Positions 11,650-24,073 are shown, numbered from the stretch's first letter. The stretch is DNA of 64,000 nucleotides from Schistosoma haematobium (GCF_000699445.3 NC_067197.1:22303809-22367808); one strand, 5' to 3'. Translations and numbers: made by a program. The notes: a model not told the origin generated them from the letters alone.

Positions 11650-12135
11650 TCAATACTATACGTTTCAATAGTTGAAATAATTAGTCAATTGAAGCTACAC
11701 CACTACGGAAAATTTAGCAGCACTGGACGGGCGTTTCGTTCTAGTATGGGAACCCTCAGCAGTGCTCATCCGCGATCCCGTCCCCGCGAGATTCGAGCCC
11801 AGGACCTACCAGTTTCTCGTGCGAGCGCTTACCTTTTAGACCAATGAGCCGGCCGGCATCCAATGGTGTTAATATCTAACTTCAACTAATCTAAAGAATT
11901 GCACCACCGTCCACCATTTTCTTCAGTGAGTAACTATCTTACAGCAGACCTAGTTGAACTTTAGTGGTCACTGCTTCTCACTAGATCTCCAGGAAATATC
12001 TCTTGAAGCCAATCCTACAAGAGGACGAAACAACCGTTCAGTGTTTCCAAGTTTTTCATGGTTGTCTAGCTTCAATTGACTCATGATTTCAACTGTTGAA
12101 ATTTCTAGAATCTCCATAAAACCTTTTCTGATTAT
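11650..12135 (-). mobile_element. Family B element, antisense body with inverted 3' end
   Basis: From 11,660 to about 12,010 the element is antisense: tail, hammerhead (core CTGAGGG, last A mutated), tRNA-like body with a B box complement near 11,790, then the upstream segment. At about 12,018 it switches to a sense 3' end, AGAGGACGAAACAACC, through CTAGCTTCAATTGACTCATG. Both termini therefore carry the same roughly 110-bp sequence in inverted orientation, the layout shared by several family B copies. Short open frames through it are not genes. Confidence 0.75.
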
Positions 12136-12622
12136 ATATTATTTGTTATTGTTTTCATGTTTTTCCATTTAAATTTTAATCGATTTAAGATTAACAACAA
12201 TTCACTGTTTGATAGCGTTTGTTTGAAATTTTATTCAAGTATATATAACAAGATAACTAAATGTTACCAGTTAATTGTTTTGTTGCTTTTCACATAGACA
12301 TGCTAATTGTGACAGATAAATTATTCTGTTACTAATAGACTCATATAACAGATAATGTAACGACTTTTCTATTACATAATATTTCAATGTAGATGATATG
12401 AATTTTCAAATTAATTTTGCAAGTACAGAAGTATATAGGCTACACATTATTTACACTTTAAAAATGTGCTGTTTGTTTTTTAAAAAATTTGTTTCAAATT
12501 ATTTTTTTTTTGACAAATATAAAATATTCTAAACATTTCCCGGTGTTTTAAATTTAAATTTTGAATGAAACATTCGAAAGATTGTTTAATTATTACCTGT
12601 TAACCATGTAAAGAATCATGTA

Positions 12623-12662
<40 letters not shown>

Positions 12663-13287
12663 TTATGCAAGTCATTTACTTAGATATTGTTTAACAGATT
12701 ACATATAGAATAACATTGTTATTATGTGCCAAACTAGTTTACCTCGTTACATAATTCATTATTTTTGTTTTCATCATTGATTTTTGTTCGTTCATGTCGT
12801 AATGTGTATAGTAAAATAAAGTTTTGTATATTTTTTTTGTTATTATCATAATTAAAACAATTTTCTAGAATATAATGATGAATTGTGAACATTTTATTGA
12901 TATTCAACTGATTTATACTGGACTAGTACAATAGATGTTTACATTAGTTAATCTATGTGAACTAATTTCAATGTTCAATTTCATTTGAACTTTTAATATT
13001 GAAATGACTAACTTTACATAATTGTCCAAAATTCAATTTAATAATATACATTATTTTATTTATTTAGATGATCTTATCACTTATTGATTTTCTATGAAAT
13101 AATCCAATGACTCCCTTAGATACAATAATAAATATCCTTAGAAGTTTCAAATTACAAGCAAAGTAGGTCAAGTTAATACTGATGATTGAACTCACTCGAT
13201 TAATTTAATTATTTTAATGTTTAATGAAACTTGAGTATTGATATTTTCATTTTTTTAATTTTGAAAAAGCATATGTTATCAAGAGAG
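12136..13287. other. AT-rich spacer
   Basis: Nothing supported apart from the TA microsatellite at 12,628. Confidence 0.35.
12628..12661. repeat. (TA)n microsatellite
   Basis: About 17 uninterrupted TA units. Confidence 0.95.
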
Positions 13288-13295
13288 ATACTGTA

Positions 13296-13584
13296 GGCGA
13301 GATTATAATTTGTGGACAAACCAATCAGATAGAAGACAACAAGTCTCGGATTTTGGCGCGAAATTCACTCATCCATTTGGCTAACTAATGTTTTGGCATT
13401 ATAGCTGATATCAGTTCATGATGAAAACTCTAAATCTAATTCCTAACCTTAATCATCAACTGTAAATCATAATTCTAATTCCTCATGCTGGTTTGTAACA
13501 CTCATTTGGTCCTCGTTATTATGTGAACACTCTCAAGGTCAGTTTAGCGTCTTTCAAAAGCCGTTCATAAATTATAGTCGCGTT
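13296..13584. mobile_element. Merlin-type MITE
   Basis: About 289 bp with inverted ends: GGCGAGATTATAATTTGTGG at left and the complement of a similar sequence at right. It is flanked by ATACTGTA (13,288-13,295) and ATATTGTA (13,585-13,592), an 8-bp target duplication with one change. Eight to nine bp duplications are characteristic of Merlin. Non-coding; mobilised in trans if at all. Confidence 0.8.
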
Positions 13585-14024
13585 ATATTGTAAGAATACA
13601 TTTCACTTCGTTTGAATATACTTGATAAATACTATGTTATTCCTTAAACCAAATTTTATTTCTAAACAAATGATTGAATAATATAAAATGTTCACAGAAA
13701 TTTATTCCTTTTTTTAAAATTTTAAATATGCAACTGGTACTTTTCGTAATGTTAAAGAAACTTTCTCCGGAATTCATAATACACTTGAATTGTTTTCCTT
13801 ATATTTTTATTAAAATTATTATTTAAAATGGAATTTTTGTAGTGTATAATGTAGAAATCAGTTTATAACATTCTTACCAAAGGAATCTTAAAGTAAATAA
13901 TAAACAAGACATTTATTTATTTCATACACATGAATCTTTGTTATTTGTAAATACTTTTTTTAGAAAACAAGTATGTAATGGTGTGTTAAACATGCAAGTA
14001 GTAACTACTTTCAAAAGATTTTTC

Positions 14025-14798
14025 GGCGAGACTATGATTTATAGACGATCTTTGAACGAATCTTAAGTGACCTTGAGGAATATTGGCCAATCAGCAGACA
14101 GTAAGTATAGAGTAAAAATACATTATACAAAATCAAAGAAATAAACTGGATACAATTCTGATACATGGTTCAAAAACTTCAGAAGTTCTAAAATCGTAAT
14201 TCACGCAGTAGAGAAAATCATCCATATGGCCACACAATAGTCGGTCTCTGGAGCCATGATATGGTTGCAAAAACTCTTTCAGCCTTGACCACATAGCTTC
14301 AATATTGTTTGTGTGCACTCCAGTTGTTGAGTACACAAAATGCCACTTGTGGATAACGAAACAATGCACATGATAAAGCGTATGTAGGAGTCTGTACGCT
14401 CTCAATCATCCGTATATATTGTAGTACATGGCTCAAGCTAGTGTTACTGGTGCTTTTATTATCCACTTCGCAATAATTGTCACAATTCGCCTTAGTTACG
14501 AATTATATATAGAGTTTTCATCACGAACTGATATCAGCTATAATACTGGAAATCTATTTAGTCAAATAGATGAAAGACTTTCACGCCAAAATCTGAGATC
14601 TGTTATCTTCTACCTGATTGATTCGTCCACAAATTATAGTCTCGCCGTTTTGTTTGTTATCAACGCTCAATTATCACATTTTGTATAAAATCATCTATGA
14701 ACCAATTGTACGTTAGCATTAAGTACTGAGTTTGGCGCCGTGACCTTGAAATCCCTCAGTCGCTTCTGATTGGCTCGTTCATAATTTATAGTCTCGTC
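14025..14798 (-). mobile_element. Merlin element, non-autonomous, chimeric right end
   Basis: Terminal repeats GGCGAGACTATGATTTATAG and, inverted at right, the complement of GACGAGACTATAAATTATG. Flanks are GATTTTTC (14,017-14,024) and GATTTTTTC (14,799-14,807), a target duplication differing by one T. The element carries only the C-terminal part of the transposase. A second, internal right end (ATTATAGTCTCGCC near 14,640-14,654) shows that a shorter Merlin unit was extended by another Merlin end. The copy at 35.7 kb has the same chimeric structure in inverted orientation. Confidence 0.8.
14133..14405 (-). pseudogene. Merlin (ISXO2/IS1595-like) transposase, C-terminal remnant
   Basis: The 90-residue frame contains VHTNNIEAMWSRLKEFL followed by a His/Asp-Phe-Tyr-rich segment (GHMDDFLYCVNYDF). 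This is the end of the DDE domain of ISXO2-like transposases, where the Glu of the N-x-IE-x-xWS motif is expected to be the third catalytic acid. The region with the first two Asp residues is missing, so the product cannot be active. Nearly the same sequence is present on the plus strand around 36,163-36,399. Confidence 0.8.
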
Positions 14799-14799
14799 G

Positions 14800-16316
14800 A
14801 TTTTTTCGGTATTATTTTAATCCCGAAATCTTCAGTATCTTAATTTTTACTTTAGTTTGTAATAACATGTCTACATCTTAAATAAACTTTAGATTAATAA
14901 GGACACAACCTCGAAAATATTTCAAGATCATATGGTGAAAAATCAACACTGGTTAAGTACAAATATATTTGTTTACAGATTTTACTGGTAAAAGGAGTCA
15001 ATGACCACGTGATGACATGACTAAAGTCAAGAATGCTAAACATTAGATGTTAGTTAATAATTCCATAGTCCATACGATTACCAAGATTTCTATATGTTCT
15101 GGATATGCTCCCTAATAAAATTTTGAATGCCTACTATTAAGATGTCTTAGACTAAGACAAAATCTTAACCCAAACTATTGTGGTTTACGGTATATGTTAA
15201 GTGAATTCCAATAGTTCTCTTATTATTTTCAACTCATGATACAAAATCATCTACAACTGACTAACGATTAACAATCATAAACGTTTTCCAGAAACGCTAT
15301 TTCCATTCGGAAATCATTAAATTTATTTCTAATAAATTTTATTTCAGAAATGAAATTTTTTATTTCATAATTCTTTTGTTTCCGGTACGAAATAAAATTT
15401 AGCATTTAAACTAAACATCAAAATGGGAAAGGGTTTTGAATCTCAATACTTTTGAATAGATTGAAAGAAATTTGTTGTAACCGTATACTTTCTTAAGAAA
15501 TTAGAGAGAATTATCAAAACTCAATCAATAATTAATGTTCCAGATTGTGTGTGTGTGTGTGTTTTTTTTCCACCAAACTTCAAAATATTCCATATGTCAT
15601 GAGTATTGTGTTTCGATTGAAAAATTTCGTTTACTTTACATATGGATCATGTTTTTATTTCAAAATTCCATTTGTCCTCTTTTCCATCGGTTATCATAAA
15701 GTTCGTAGTATGAATATGTTAATACAAAGAAATGAAGTTGATCATCTTTAATTCTAGTTAACTATTGAATGAAATATTGAATTGATTTCTTATGCATTCG
15801 CTTCATTAGTATATGATAATGACAGACAAGTATACTTTCTTATAATAATTGCTATCAATTAACATTCTGTAACTTTTATAATACGTAAAATTTTAAAGAA
15901 AGATGATTATTTTTGTCTGTATATTTCAAAAGAAAAACGATTTCAATTATTTCCTCTATAGAAATTTATAAATTCACTTCACTGCACTTTAAAATATTTC
16001 AGGCAATTATTAAGTATCAACCAAAAAAAGTATGTTAATTCAAATTAAAACTGTTATATCCTAGAAAAGAATAAATTATGGGTAACGTCTGGGAACTATT
16101 AATAGACTAATGTTATATATATATTCCTATTGTATAACTATTTAGTAACTAGATTATGTATATCTATATTTCTCTTATTATAAGCTCCATTTTCAACTAA
16201 AGATTATCATTATACGACTTACTATTCTTAAGTTATGTTCAGTTTATTGATTACAGTCTCCCACGTTCACAGCCACGTTTTGGCTTGATCTTGTATAAAT
16301 GTTATTTCCTATTAAG
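14800..16316. other. AT-rich spacer with a short (GT)n tract
   Basis: No gene or mobile element recognised. A GT microsatellite lies at 15,546-15,562. Confidence 0.35.
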
Positions 16317-16816
16317 AACATTCGGTTCATTAAAACAAATCAAACATTTATGAATTTTTCAATTCACTAATACTACATGTAGTGATGTAGTTTCGTTTAT
16401 TATTTTTGTTTTTGTAACCAAAGTATACAGCCGGATAATATGTATTCATTTTAGTTTGTTGCGCAACTTATTGAAATCATGATCTTTATGTCTAACCATA
16501 AGTGCAATACTTGCATAACATCCGGTATGAAATTTATTTGTTAAAAATCTTACTATCAGTTAATTAGCTTGACAGAATGATGTTTATCCAATGAGGTATG
16601 AAAGTTGTGAAATAAAATCGTGGTTTATTTAATTAACTTTGGTGAGAGCGGAATGTTAAGTTAGTGTGACAACCAAGGTATAAGTTGAAAATAAATACTG
16701 TGAACTTAAACAATGTACATTTTAACGAGAAAAAAATAACAAAATATCCATTGATTTGATATTGGTCATAATTATAGTTTTTATACATAAAAGATTCATT
16801 TAATATAGAAATTTGT

Positions 16817-17104
16817 GGTGAGACTATAATCTATGGACGGCTTTTGAAGGACGCTAAACTGACCTTGAGAGTGTTCACATAATAACGAGGATCAAATGAA
16901 GGTTATAAACATGTATGAGGAATTAGAATTATGATTTACATTTGATGATTAAGGTTAGGAATTAGATTTAGGGTTTTCATCATGAAATAACATCAGCCAT
17001 AATGCCAAAACATTAGTTAGCCAAATGGATGAGTGAATTTCGCGCCAAAATCCGAGACTTGTTATCTTCTATCTGATTGGTTTGTCCATAAATTATAGTC
17101 TCAC
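16817..17104. mobile_element. Merlin-type MITE, well preserved
   Basis: A 288-bp element bounded by GGTGAGACTATAATCTATGG and its inverted counterpart. It is flanked by a perfect 9-bp target duplication GAAATTTGT at 16,808-16,816 and 17,105-17,113. The interior is the reverse complement of the 13.3-kb MITE. It lies in the spacer of the large inverted repeat. Confidence 0.9.
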
Positions 17105-17194
17105 GAAATTTGTTAGTTACTTCAAACAGAAAATTAAAAACAATCGAATAACTGTAATTTATTACTGGTTGTCTGGAAATTATCGGCTATTATT

Positions 17195-17385
17195 TCTGTT
17201 TTATTGTACGAAAAGCTTCCACTTCATTTCATTCATGACTCTGGTAGTACTGAATTGACGTCTCATTCTAGTATGGAACACCTCAGAAGTATGGATCCAT
17301 GATCTCTTAATTGAGAAGTGAACTCAAGATTTTCGGTCTTGCTTCCTGGTCTTAAATGATTGTCTATCTGAGACCAGTTCGTAAT
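17195..17385 (-). mobile_element. Old family B copy
   Basis: Degraded antisense copy: TCTCATTCTAGTATGGAACACCTCAGAAG corresponds to the hammerhead region and CAAGATTTTCGGTCTTGC to the tRNA-like part. Not active. Confidence 0.5.
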
Positions 17386-18084
17386 TTAAATTGTAAAAAT
17401 CCTATAAATTATAAACGTCATTCAGTAAGTAGATTCAATTTTTCTGGATATATGTGACTGTTTAGTAATGGAGAATTTTTCATATATTCTAATTGGTAAT
17501 CACATGGATTTAAAGAAACAAGAAAGCTATGTCATTCAAATTTTCTTGTTAAAATGTACATTGTTTAAGTTCACAGTATTTATTTTCAACTTATACCTTG
17601 GTTGTCACACTAACTTAACATTCCGCTCTCACCAAAGTTAATTAAATAAACCACGATTTTATTTCACAACTTTCATACCTCATTGGATAAACATCATTCT
17701 GTCAAGCTAATTAACTGATAGTAAGATTTTTAACAAATAAATTTCATACCGGATGTTATGCAAGTATTGCACTTATGGTTAGACATAAAGATCATGATTT
17801 CAATAAGTTGCGCAACAAACTAAAATGAATACATATTATCCGGCTGTATACTTTGGTTACAAAAACAAAAGTAATAAACGAAACTACATCACTACATGTA
17901 GTATTAGTGAATTGAAAAATTCATAAATGTTTGATTTGTTTTAATGATCCGAATGTTTTTAATTCATCTATACTAATGAAGTAATTTGAATTTTTTAGTT
18001 AAATGCTGAATCTTGTCATTAAATAATTTATACATGATACAGCAAGATCACTTAACATTTCACCATAAATTATCATTCGTAATA

Positions 18085-18500
18085 AATAGAGGATAATAAC
18101 AGTTGACGTGTCCCAAATAGAACGAAACGCGCGTCCTGGATCCCACTGCTAGTCACTAACCATCTTTGATTAAAAAGCTTGTGACTTAATGCTATATCAG
18201 AGAAATCCACACAGGATACACATATGCCAATATGAGACCGATCAACTGCAGTCAAAAATAACAATGGGTAGATACAAGTAAAACAACACCAAGTGAATTT
18301 AAACTTCACCCCATTGCACAAGCAGGTGGCTACCAGGATTCAGTAGCTAAGTGGATAACGCGATGGCGTTTGAAGCGAGCGGTACTGGGTTCCAGTCTCT
18401 GGGTGAACATCAACTCAGATGCAGGCACATACAGCTGACGAGTCCTGAATAGAACGAAACGTGAGTCCTGGATCCCACTGCTAGCCAATATCCATCTTTG
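18085..18500 (+). mobile_element. Family A (Smalpha-type) 1.3-unit tandem with two hammerhead motifs
   Basis: Two sense hammerhead motifs lie 332 bases apart, with cores at 18,103 (TTGACGT, mutated) and 18,435 (CTGACGA, intact). Between them is a complete monomer: 3' tail, AAGTGAATTTAAACTTCACC, an A-box-like GATTCAGTAGCTAAG near 18,340 and a B-box-like segment near 18,388. The spacing fits the repeat length known for the schistosome Smalpha hammerhead satellite (about 330 bp). The tandem form is what rolling-circle or multimeric RNA templates would produce. Confidence 0.8.
18431..18474 (+). ncRNA. Hammerhead ribozyme, family A, nearly intact
   Basis: Core CTGACGA at 18,435-18,441, GAAAC at 18,456-18,460, triplet GTC ending at 18,467. 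Stem II GTCC/GAAC has one mismatch. Stem III is very short (AC/GT), stem I is CAG/CTG plus an interrupted extension. Cleavage would be after 18,467. The weak stem III suggests low activity as a monomer. Confidence 0.65.
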
Positions 18501-19120
18501 CTTAATACCAGTTTATGATATTTAAATGATTGAAATTAATGTTAGATGAAACAAATGTTAGAAATTTACTGCTTGTCAGTCGATTAAGATCAAATTAAAT
18601 TGTTGTTTATTCATTTAGATTTTCGAATGATTTTGCTGATGTTTTAGGAAGAGGATAGAACTTTGAATTATTAATTACTTGCAAATGTGAAATTTTCAAC
18701 TTTACTTGAATGAATTAGTTAGACAATGAATCTTCAATACAATTGATTATAACCACATAAGATATGTAAATTTTAATGCAAAATGATATTTAAACTAGCA
18801 GTTTACCGATGAGGTAGACTTCCTACGTGTAATATTGAAACATATAAACTGAGACTAACTGGAGAAATCGACATTTTGACAGTTGGTTCAGATTATATCT
18901 AACTTATTTAGGCAGTTAAGTTTTGACATACTTGAAATGTGTTTGAAAATTTGATTTCTTATTAAATCGACACATGTACTGATATGCAATGTTAAATCAA
19001 TGTGGACTATTTTGTCAGCGATTCCCAATTTTAAATTGCTATTCAACTAATCTACAGTTTAAATTACATTAGGCAATTTTAAAATTGGAGCCGAACTCAT
19101 CGGTATTTTCTGTTTCTTAT
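18501..19120. other. AT-rich spacer
   Basis: Nothing supported. Confidence 0.35.
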
Positions 19121-22100
19121 TATTTCACCATATGCAAACTCCGCCTGGATTCCCTCCGGGGGCTACTGCTGGTCCCAAACCCGGATAAAGGAGGAGGGTT
19201 GGGCATGTGGTTTACGACCGCATCTCGTAGAAAACTAACTCGCTAAAAAACGCTAACCAGAAAAACTTACTCAAACCTTTCAAACTCTGCCCTGGGAGTC
19301 AGGTCTTCATTTAGAAGAGTTATGACACCTCATGATGAAGGCCGAGTTCCTTCGGAAGTCACGAGGCCGATGCCCCTTCTGACAACCAGAGCGACCATTT
19401 ATTTAGGTACATGGAATGTTCGTACAATGTGGGACACCGGCAGAGTCTTCCAAATTGCTGCAGAAATGAGAAGATACAACCTAGAGATGCTTGAGATCAG
19501 TGAAACGCATTGCATGAAAGTTGGACAACAACAACTAGCTTCAGAGGAGCTTCTATTTTACTCCGGTCATGATGAAGGAAATGTCCCACATACATAAGGA
19601 GTTGCATTGACGCTGTCCAAACAAGCACAAAAGGCACTTATAGGATGGGAATCTCATGGACCAAGGATCATCAAAGCTTCCTTCAAAACAAAAGAAGTGG
19701 GCATTACAATGAATATCATCCGATGCTATGCACCTACCAACGACTACAATGAAGACGCTCAAGATCAATTCTACAATAGACTGCAGTCAATCGTCGAGAA
19801 GTGCCCAAAAAAGGACCTGACCATTCTGATGGGAGATTTCAACGCCAAGGTTGGAACGGACAACACTGGATATGAAGACATCATGGGACGACACGGACTG
19901 GGAGAAAGAAACGAAAATGGTGAGAGATTTGCAAATCTATGCGCCTTCAATAAACTGGTCATAGGCGGCACCATATTCCCACATAAACACATACACAAAA
20001 CCACATGGACTTCACCGGATCACTATACACAAAACCAAATCGACCATATTTGCATCAACAAAACGTTCAGGAGAACTATAGAGGACGTGAGAACAAAGAG
20101 AGGAGCTGATATAGCATCAGATCATCACTTGCTGGTCGCCAAGATGAAATTGAAACTCGAGAAGTACTGGACAATGGGGCGGACAATATCACAAAAGTTC
20201 AATACGGCCTTTCTTAAGGATACTAACAAACTCAACAAATTCAAGATAGTCCTCGGCAACAAGTTCCAGGCCTTTCATGATCTACTCAATGGAGAAGGAA
20301 CTACTGTGAAAAGCAACTGGAAGGGGATCAAAGAGGCAATCACTTCAACATGTCATGAGGTCCTGGGTCACAAGAAGCACCATCACAAAGAATGGATTAC
20401 TGTTGATACACTGGATAAGATTCAAGAAAGGAGGAACAAGAAGGCAGCAATCAATACCAGTCGAACAAGAGCAGAAAAAGCCAAGGCATAAGTTGAATAC
20501 ACAGAAATAAACAAACAAGTGAAGCGGAGCATCCGAACCGACAAACGTAAATATGTAGAAGATTTAGCAACGACGGCGGAAAAGGCTGCAAGAGAAGGAA
20601 ACATGAGACAATTTTATGACACGACAAAGAAACTCTCTGGAAATCGCCGCAAACCAGAACGACCAGTGAAAAGCAAGGAAGGCGAGGTAATCACCAACAT
20701 TGAAGAGCAACAAAACAGGTGGGTAGAACACTTCAAAGAACTCTTGAATCGACCAGCTCCATTGAACCCACCTAACATCGAAGCAGCACCCACGGACCTC
20801 CCAATCGATGTTGGCCCACCAACAATTGAAGAGATCAACATGGCCATCAGACAAATCAAGAGTGGAAAAGCAGCAGGACCGGACAACATCCCAGCAGAGG
20901 CACTAAAAGCAGACGTAGCGGCAACTGCAAGGATACTCCACATTCTCTTCAATAAGATTTGGGATGAGGAACAAGTACCAACAGACTGGAAAGAAGGACT
21001 TCTGATCAAAATACCGAAGAAAGGCGATCTCAGCAACTGTGATAACTACAGGGATATCACTCTTCTCTCAATACCGGGAAAAGTCTTCAACAGGGTATTG
21101 TTAAATAGAATGAAGGACTGCGTAGACGCCCAACTTCGTGACCAACAGGTTGGATTCCGTAAGGATAGATAGTGTACAGACCAAATCGCAACTCTACGGA
21201 TCATTGTGGAACAATCAATTGAATGGAATTCATCACTCTACATCAACTTCATTGACTACGAAAAGGCATTTGATAGCGTGGACAGAACAACACTATGGAA
21301 ACTTCTTCGACACTACGGCGTGCCTCAGAAGATAGTCAATATCATACGGAATTCCTATGATGGATTAAACTGCAAAATTGTGCATGGAGGATAGTTGACA
21401 AACTCGTTCGAGGTAAAGACCGGTGTCAGGCAAGGTTGCTTACTCTCACCCTTTCTCTTTCTCCTGGTGATCGACTGGATCATGAAGACGTCAACGTCTG
21501 AAGGGAAGCGCGGGATACAGTGGACAGCTGGAATGCAGCTGGACGATTTAGACTTCGCAGGTGATCTCGCTCATTTGTCGCACACGCAACAACAAATGCA
21601 GGAGAAGTCGACCAGTGTAGCAGCATCAGTAGGTCTCAACATACTCAAAGTGAACAGTGTGATTCTCAAGTTGAACACAGCATGTATCGATCCAATCACA
21701 ATTGACGGAGAAGATTTGGAAGATGTAAAAACCTTTACATATTTGGGCAGCATCATTGATGAACAGGGTGGATCTGATGCAGATGTGAAGGCGCGGATCG
21801 GCAAAGCAAGAGCAGCATATTTACAACTGAGGAACATCTGGAACTCAAAACAACTGTCTGTCAACCAACACCAAGGTCAGGATTTTCAATACAAATGTCA
21901 AGACAGTTCTACTGTATGGGGCAGAAACCTGGAGAACTACGAAAGCCATCATCCAGAAAATACAGGTGTTTATTGACAGTTGTCTACGCAAAATACTTCA
22001 GATCCGTTGACCGGACACTATTAGCAACAACCAACCGTGGGCAAGAACAAACCAGATCCTAGCGGAGGAAGAAATCAGGAAGAAGCGCTGGAAGTGGATA

Positions 22101-22345
22101 GGACACACATTGAGAAAAGCACCCAACTGCGTCACAAGACAAGCCCTCACATGGAATCCTGAAGGCCAAAGGAAAAGAGGAAGACCAAAGAACACATTAC
22201 GCCGGGGAAATGGAGATAGACATGAGAAAAATGAACAAGAATTGGGTGAAACTAGAAAAGAAGGCCCAGGACAGAGTGGGTTGGAGAATGCTGGTCGGTG
22301 GCCTATACTCTATTAGGAGGAACAGGCGTAAGTAAGTAAGTAAAC
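19121..22345 (+). mobile_element. RTE-clade non-LTR retrotransposon, nearly full length, inactive
   Basis: The GC-richer 5' leader (GGGGGCTACTGCTGG, then AAAGGAGGAGGGTTGGGC) precedes one long frame with AP-endonuclease then reverse transcriptase. The element ends with AACAGGCGTAAGTAAGTAAGTAA. A short tetranucleotide (GTAA)n tail instead of poly-A is typical of RTE elements. It belongs to the group containing schistosome SR2 and Perere-3; I cannot choose between them. The exact 5' boundary and target duplication were not resolved. Confidence 0.9.
19322..22316 (+). pseudogene. RTE polyprotein (endonuclease + reverse transcriptase), disrupted
   Basis: Endonuclease motifs in order: GTWNVRTMW, LEISETHC, MGDFNAKVG, KTTWTSPD, QIDHICI and SDHHLL. 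Reverse transcriptase follows with GKAAGPDNIPAEAL, INFIDYEKAFDSVD and [13 protein letters not shown]. Four stops interrupt one frame: TAA 19,595-19,597, TAA 20,489-20,491, TAG 21,170-21,172 and TAG 21,392-21,394. The catalytic box that should read FADD reads FAGD near 21,557. Frameshifts follow near 21,860 and again near 22,203. Three of the four stops (all but the first) are also in the 56-kb copy. The coding sequence is dead. Confidence 0.9.
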
Positions 22346-22905
22346 AATTTCGTTAGGTAATGCTTTGTTTGTAAATTGATGCACTGGTAACATTAGTTGA
22401 CAGAAATCTGTTTTTATTTCTTCCTAATATTAGTCTTACTTTTTCCACATAGTTAATCGTCTACAAACTTACAACAATAAGTTGAGCTTAAAACTGATAC
22501 ATTTTTGTATAAACTATCAGAAAATAAAAATGACCTGGATATCCGCTCATTTTTGATGTTATTTATATTATTATCTGCTGTGTAGTTTATTGCCTATGAG
22601 AATATTTATTCACCACCCTCGATTTCAAACAGCTTAAAACCCATCGCAAGCATAATAAGCATTTGATAAATTGAGTGCTTGTTTGTAAATATTGTACATG
22701 TACATATATATTCAATTCAATAGAAATCACTTTGTTTCTTCTTTAGGAAATGCAACTCATGTAAAGAGCCGTGTATGATTCTAAAGAATTTCTTTGTTCG
22801 TATTATTTGGAAAATACTGACTACATGTAACTATCAATTAAATTATGTCGCAATTTATGATTGTATCGTACTCTTTCAAAGAATACTAGATTCAATATAG
22901 AAGAT
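22346..22905. other. AT-rich spacer
   Basis: Nothing supported. Confidence 0.35.
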
Positions 22906-23185
22906 TTTTGGAGATGGCAGAATTTTCATAGTTATAAATCATGAATTGATCTCAGCTAGACTACCATTAAAAACTGGGCATCACTAGACAAGTACATGTA
23001 AATTACTTTCCTGGTGAATTTCAACTCGTGATTGAAAACTATGAAAATTCCATAGTCTTCACAAATACTCTATACGGATACTAATCAGGTACACACTAGT
23101 CACTGACGGTAAGATACAAATCCTGGAGTTCTAGTGAGGAAATGTGACCAGTGGAGCTCACCCATGTCAAGTGTAAAACAATGGT
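22906..23185. mobile_element. Very old family B copy
   Basis: Recognisable pieces: AATTGATCTCAGCTAGACTACC (antisense tail), its inverted partner near 23,020, and CCTGGAGTTCTAGTGAGG...GACCAGTGGAG. Heavily mutated, with the ribozyme lost. Confidence 0.5.
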
Positions 23186-23958
23186 CTATTAGAGGCAATG
23201 AATGTAGGTTAATTAATGTAATGAGTTGAATGAATTTAAACATATGCACTTCAATTTCAATAAATTTGATAAACATCTATGTTCTAATCGATAATTTCAT
23301 AAAACTGCTGGATTTAAAGTTAGTTCTCATAAAAAAATATGTATAATCTACGAACCCTAAAATTTCAGTAAGCAGTAGGAAGATTTTTTAGAGTTTATGA
23401 CTCTGGAAAAGTACACATCTATAGAAATAAAAAGAATCAAATTTTTAGCATCCAGATGACACGGTGAACGCTACATATCTTATAAACCATCAAGTTTGAT
23501 ACCAAATATCAGTCACTACACAGTATAGTATGATACGAAATCAACATTATCAACAGTAACTGTTATGATAAAGATAATTTTACATTTGAAGAATTTTAAA
23601 CAATAGAGAATTTCAAAATCATAACTTAATAGATATCTTTGAATTTACATAAGTAGTATTCACTGTGTTACGTTAGTTACTTAAATGTAATACAAAACAA
23701 TACAACAGGAATTCTCTTGAATATAATTGATTCCAATAGTTATATATATTGAATGTTTCTATGCAAAATGTTTTTACTCTCTTTTCATAACTTACTTTCT
23801 TCAAAAAAATTTTTTTAATTACTAGTCTACCTAACTAAGTTGCTGTTAGATTTTGGTTTATAGTTTAAGTGTAATTAAAGGTAAATACTTGTCAAGTATT
23901 TACAATCCTTAATACTAGAAAAGAAATATAAATGGTTTATCAATGATTATCTTTGAAT
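23186..23958. other. AT-rich spacer
   Basis: Nothing supported. Confidence 0.35.
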
Positions 23959-23971
23959 AATTTATTAAAAC

Positions 23972-24073
23972 ACTTGATGTTGTTTTACTTCAATCTTCTT
24001 ATTGATGTGTAGGACTGCAATCGATCAGTCTCCCATTGGATCCCACTGCTAGCCACTATCCATCTTTGCTTAC
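23972..24073 (+). mobile_element. Minimal family A element (both termini only)
   Basis: Only 102 bp long. The antisense family A tail (TTGTTTTACTT...GATCAGTCTCCCA) is joined directly to the sense 3' end (GGATCCCACTGCTAGCCAC...CATCTTTGCTTAC). It is flanked by a perfect 13-bp target duplication, AATTTATTAAAAC, at 23,959-23,971 and 24,074-24,086. The tRNA-like body and the ribozyme core are absent. The clean duplication suggests a fairly recent insertion, and it shows that the two termini move as a unit. Confidence 0.85.

Larger units (their letters stand above)
16317..17957. repeat. Large inverted repeat, about 417-bp arms
   Basis: Left arm 16,317-16,734 and right arm 17,541-17,957 are reverse complements with only scattered differences (for example TTCGGTTCATT against TTCGGATCATT). 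The spacer of about 806 bp holds a Merlin MITE and an old family B fragment. The arms carry no coding frame and do not match the other repeats in the window. Either an inverted duplication or a foldback-type element would give this. Confidence 0.9.

Noticed and set aside
14428..14688. 86-residue frame conserved in both Merlin copies as a gene
   Set aside because: It spans non-coding MITE-like sequence and a terminal repeat; identity reflects recent common origin of the copies, not selection.
19060..22340. Target duplication CAATTT around the 19-kb RTE
   Set aside because: Only six bases in AT-rich sequence and it does not coincide with a clear 5' boundary.
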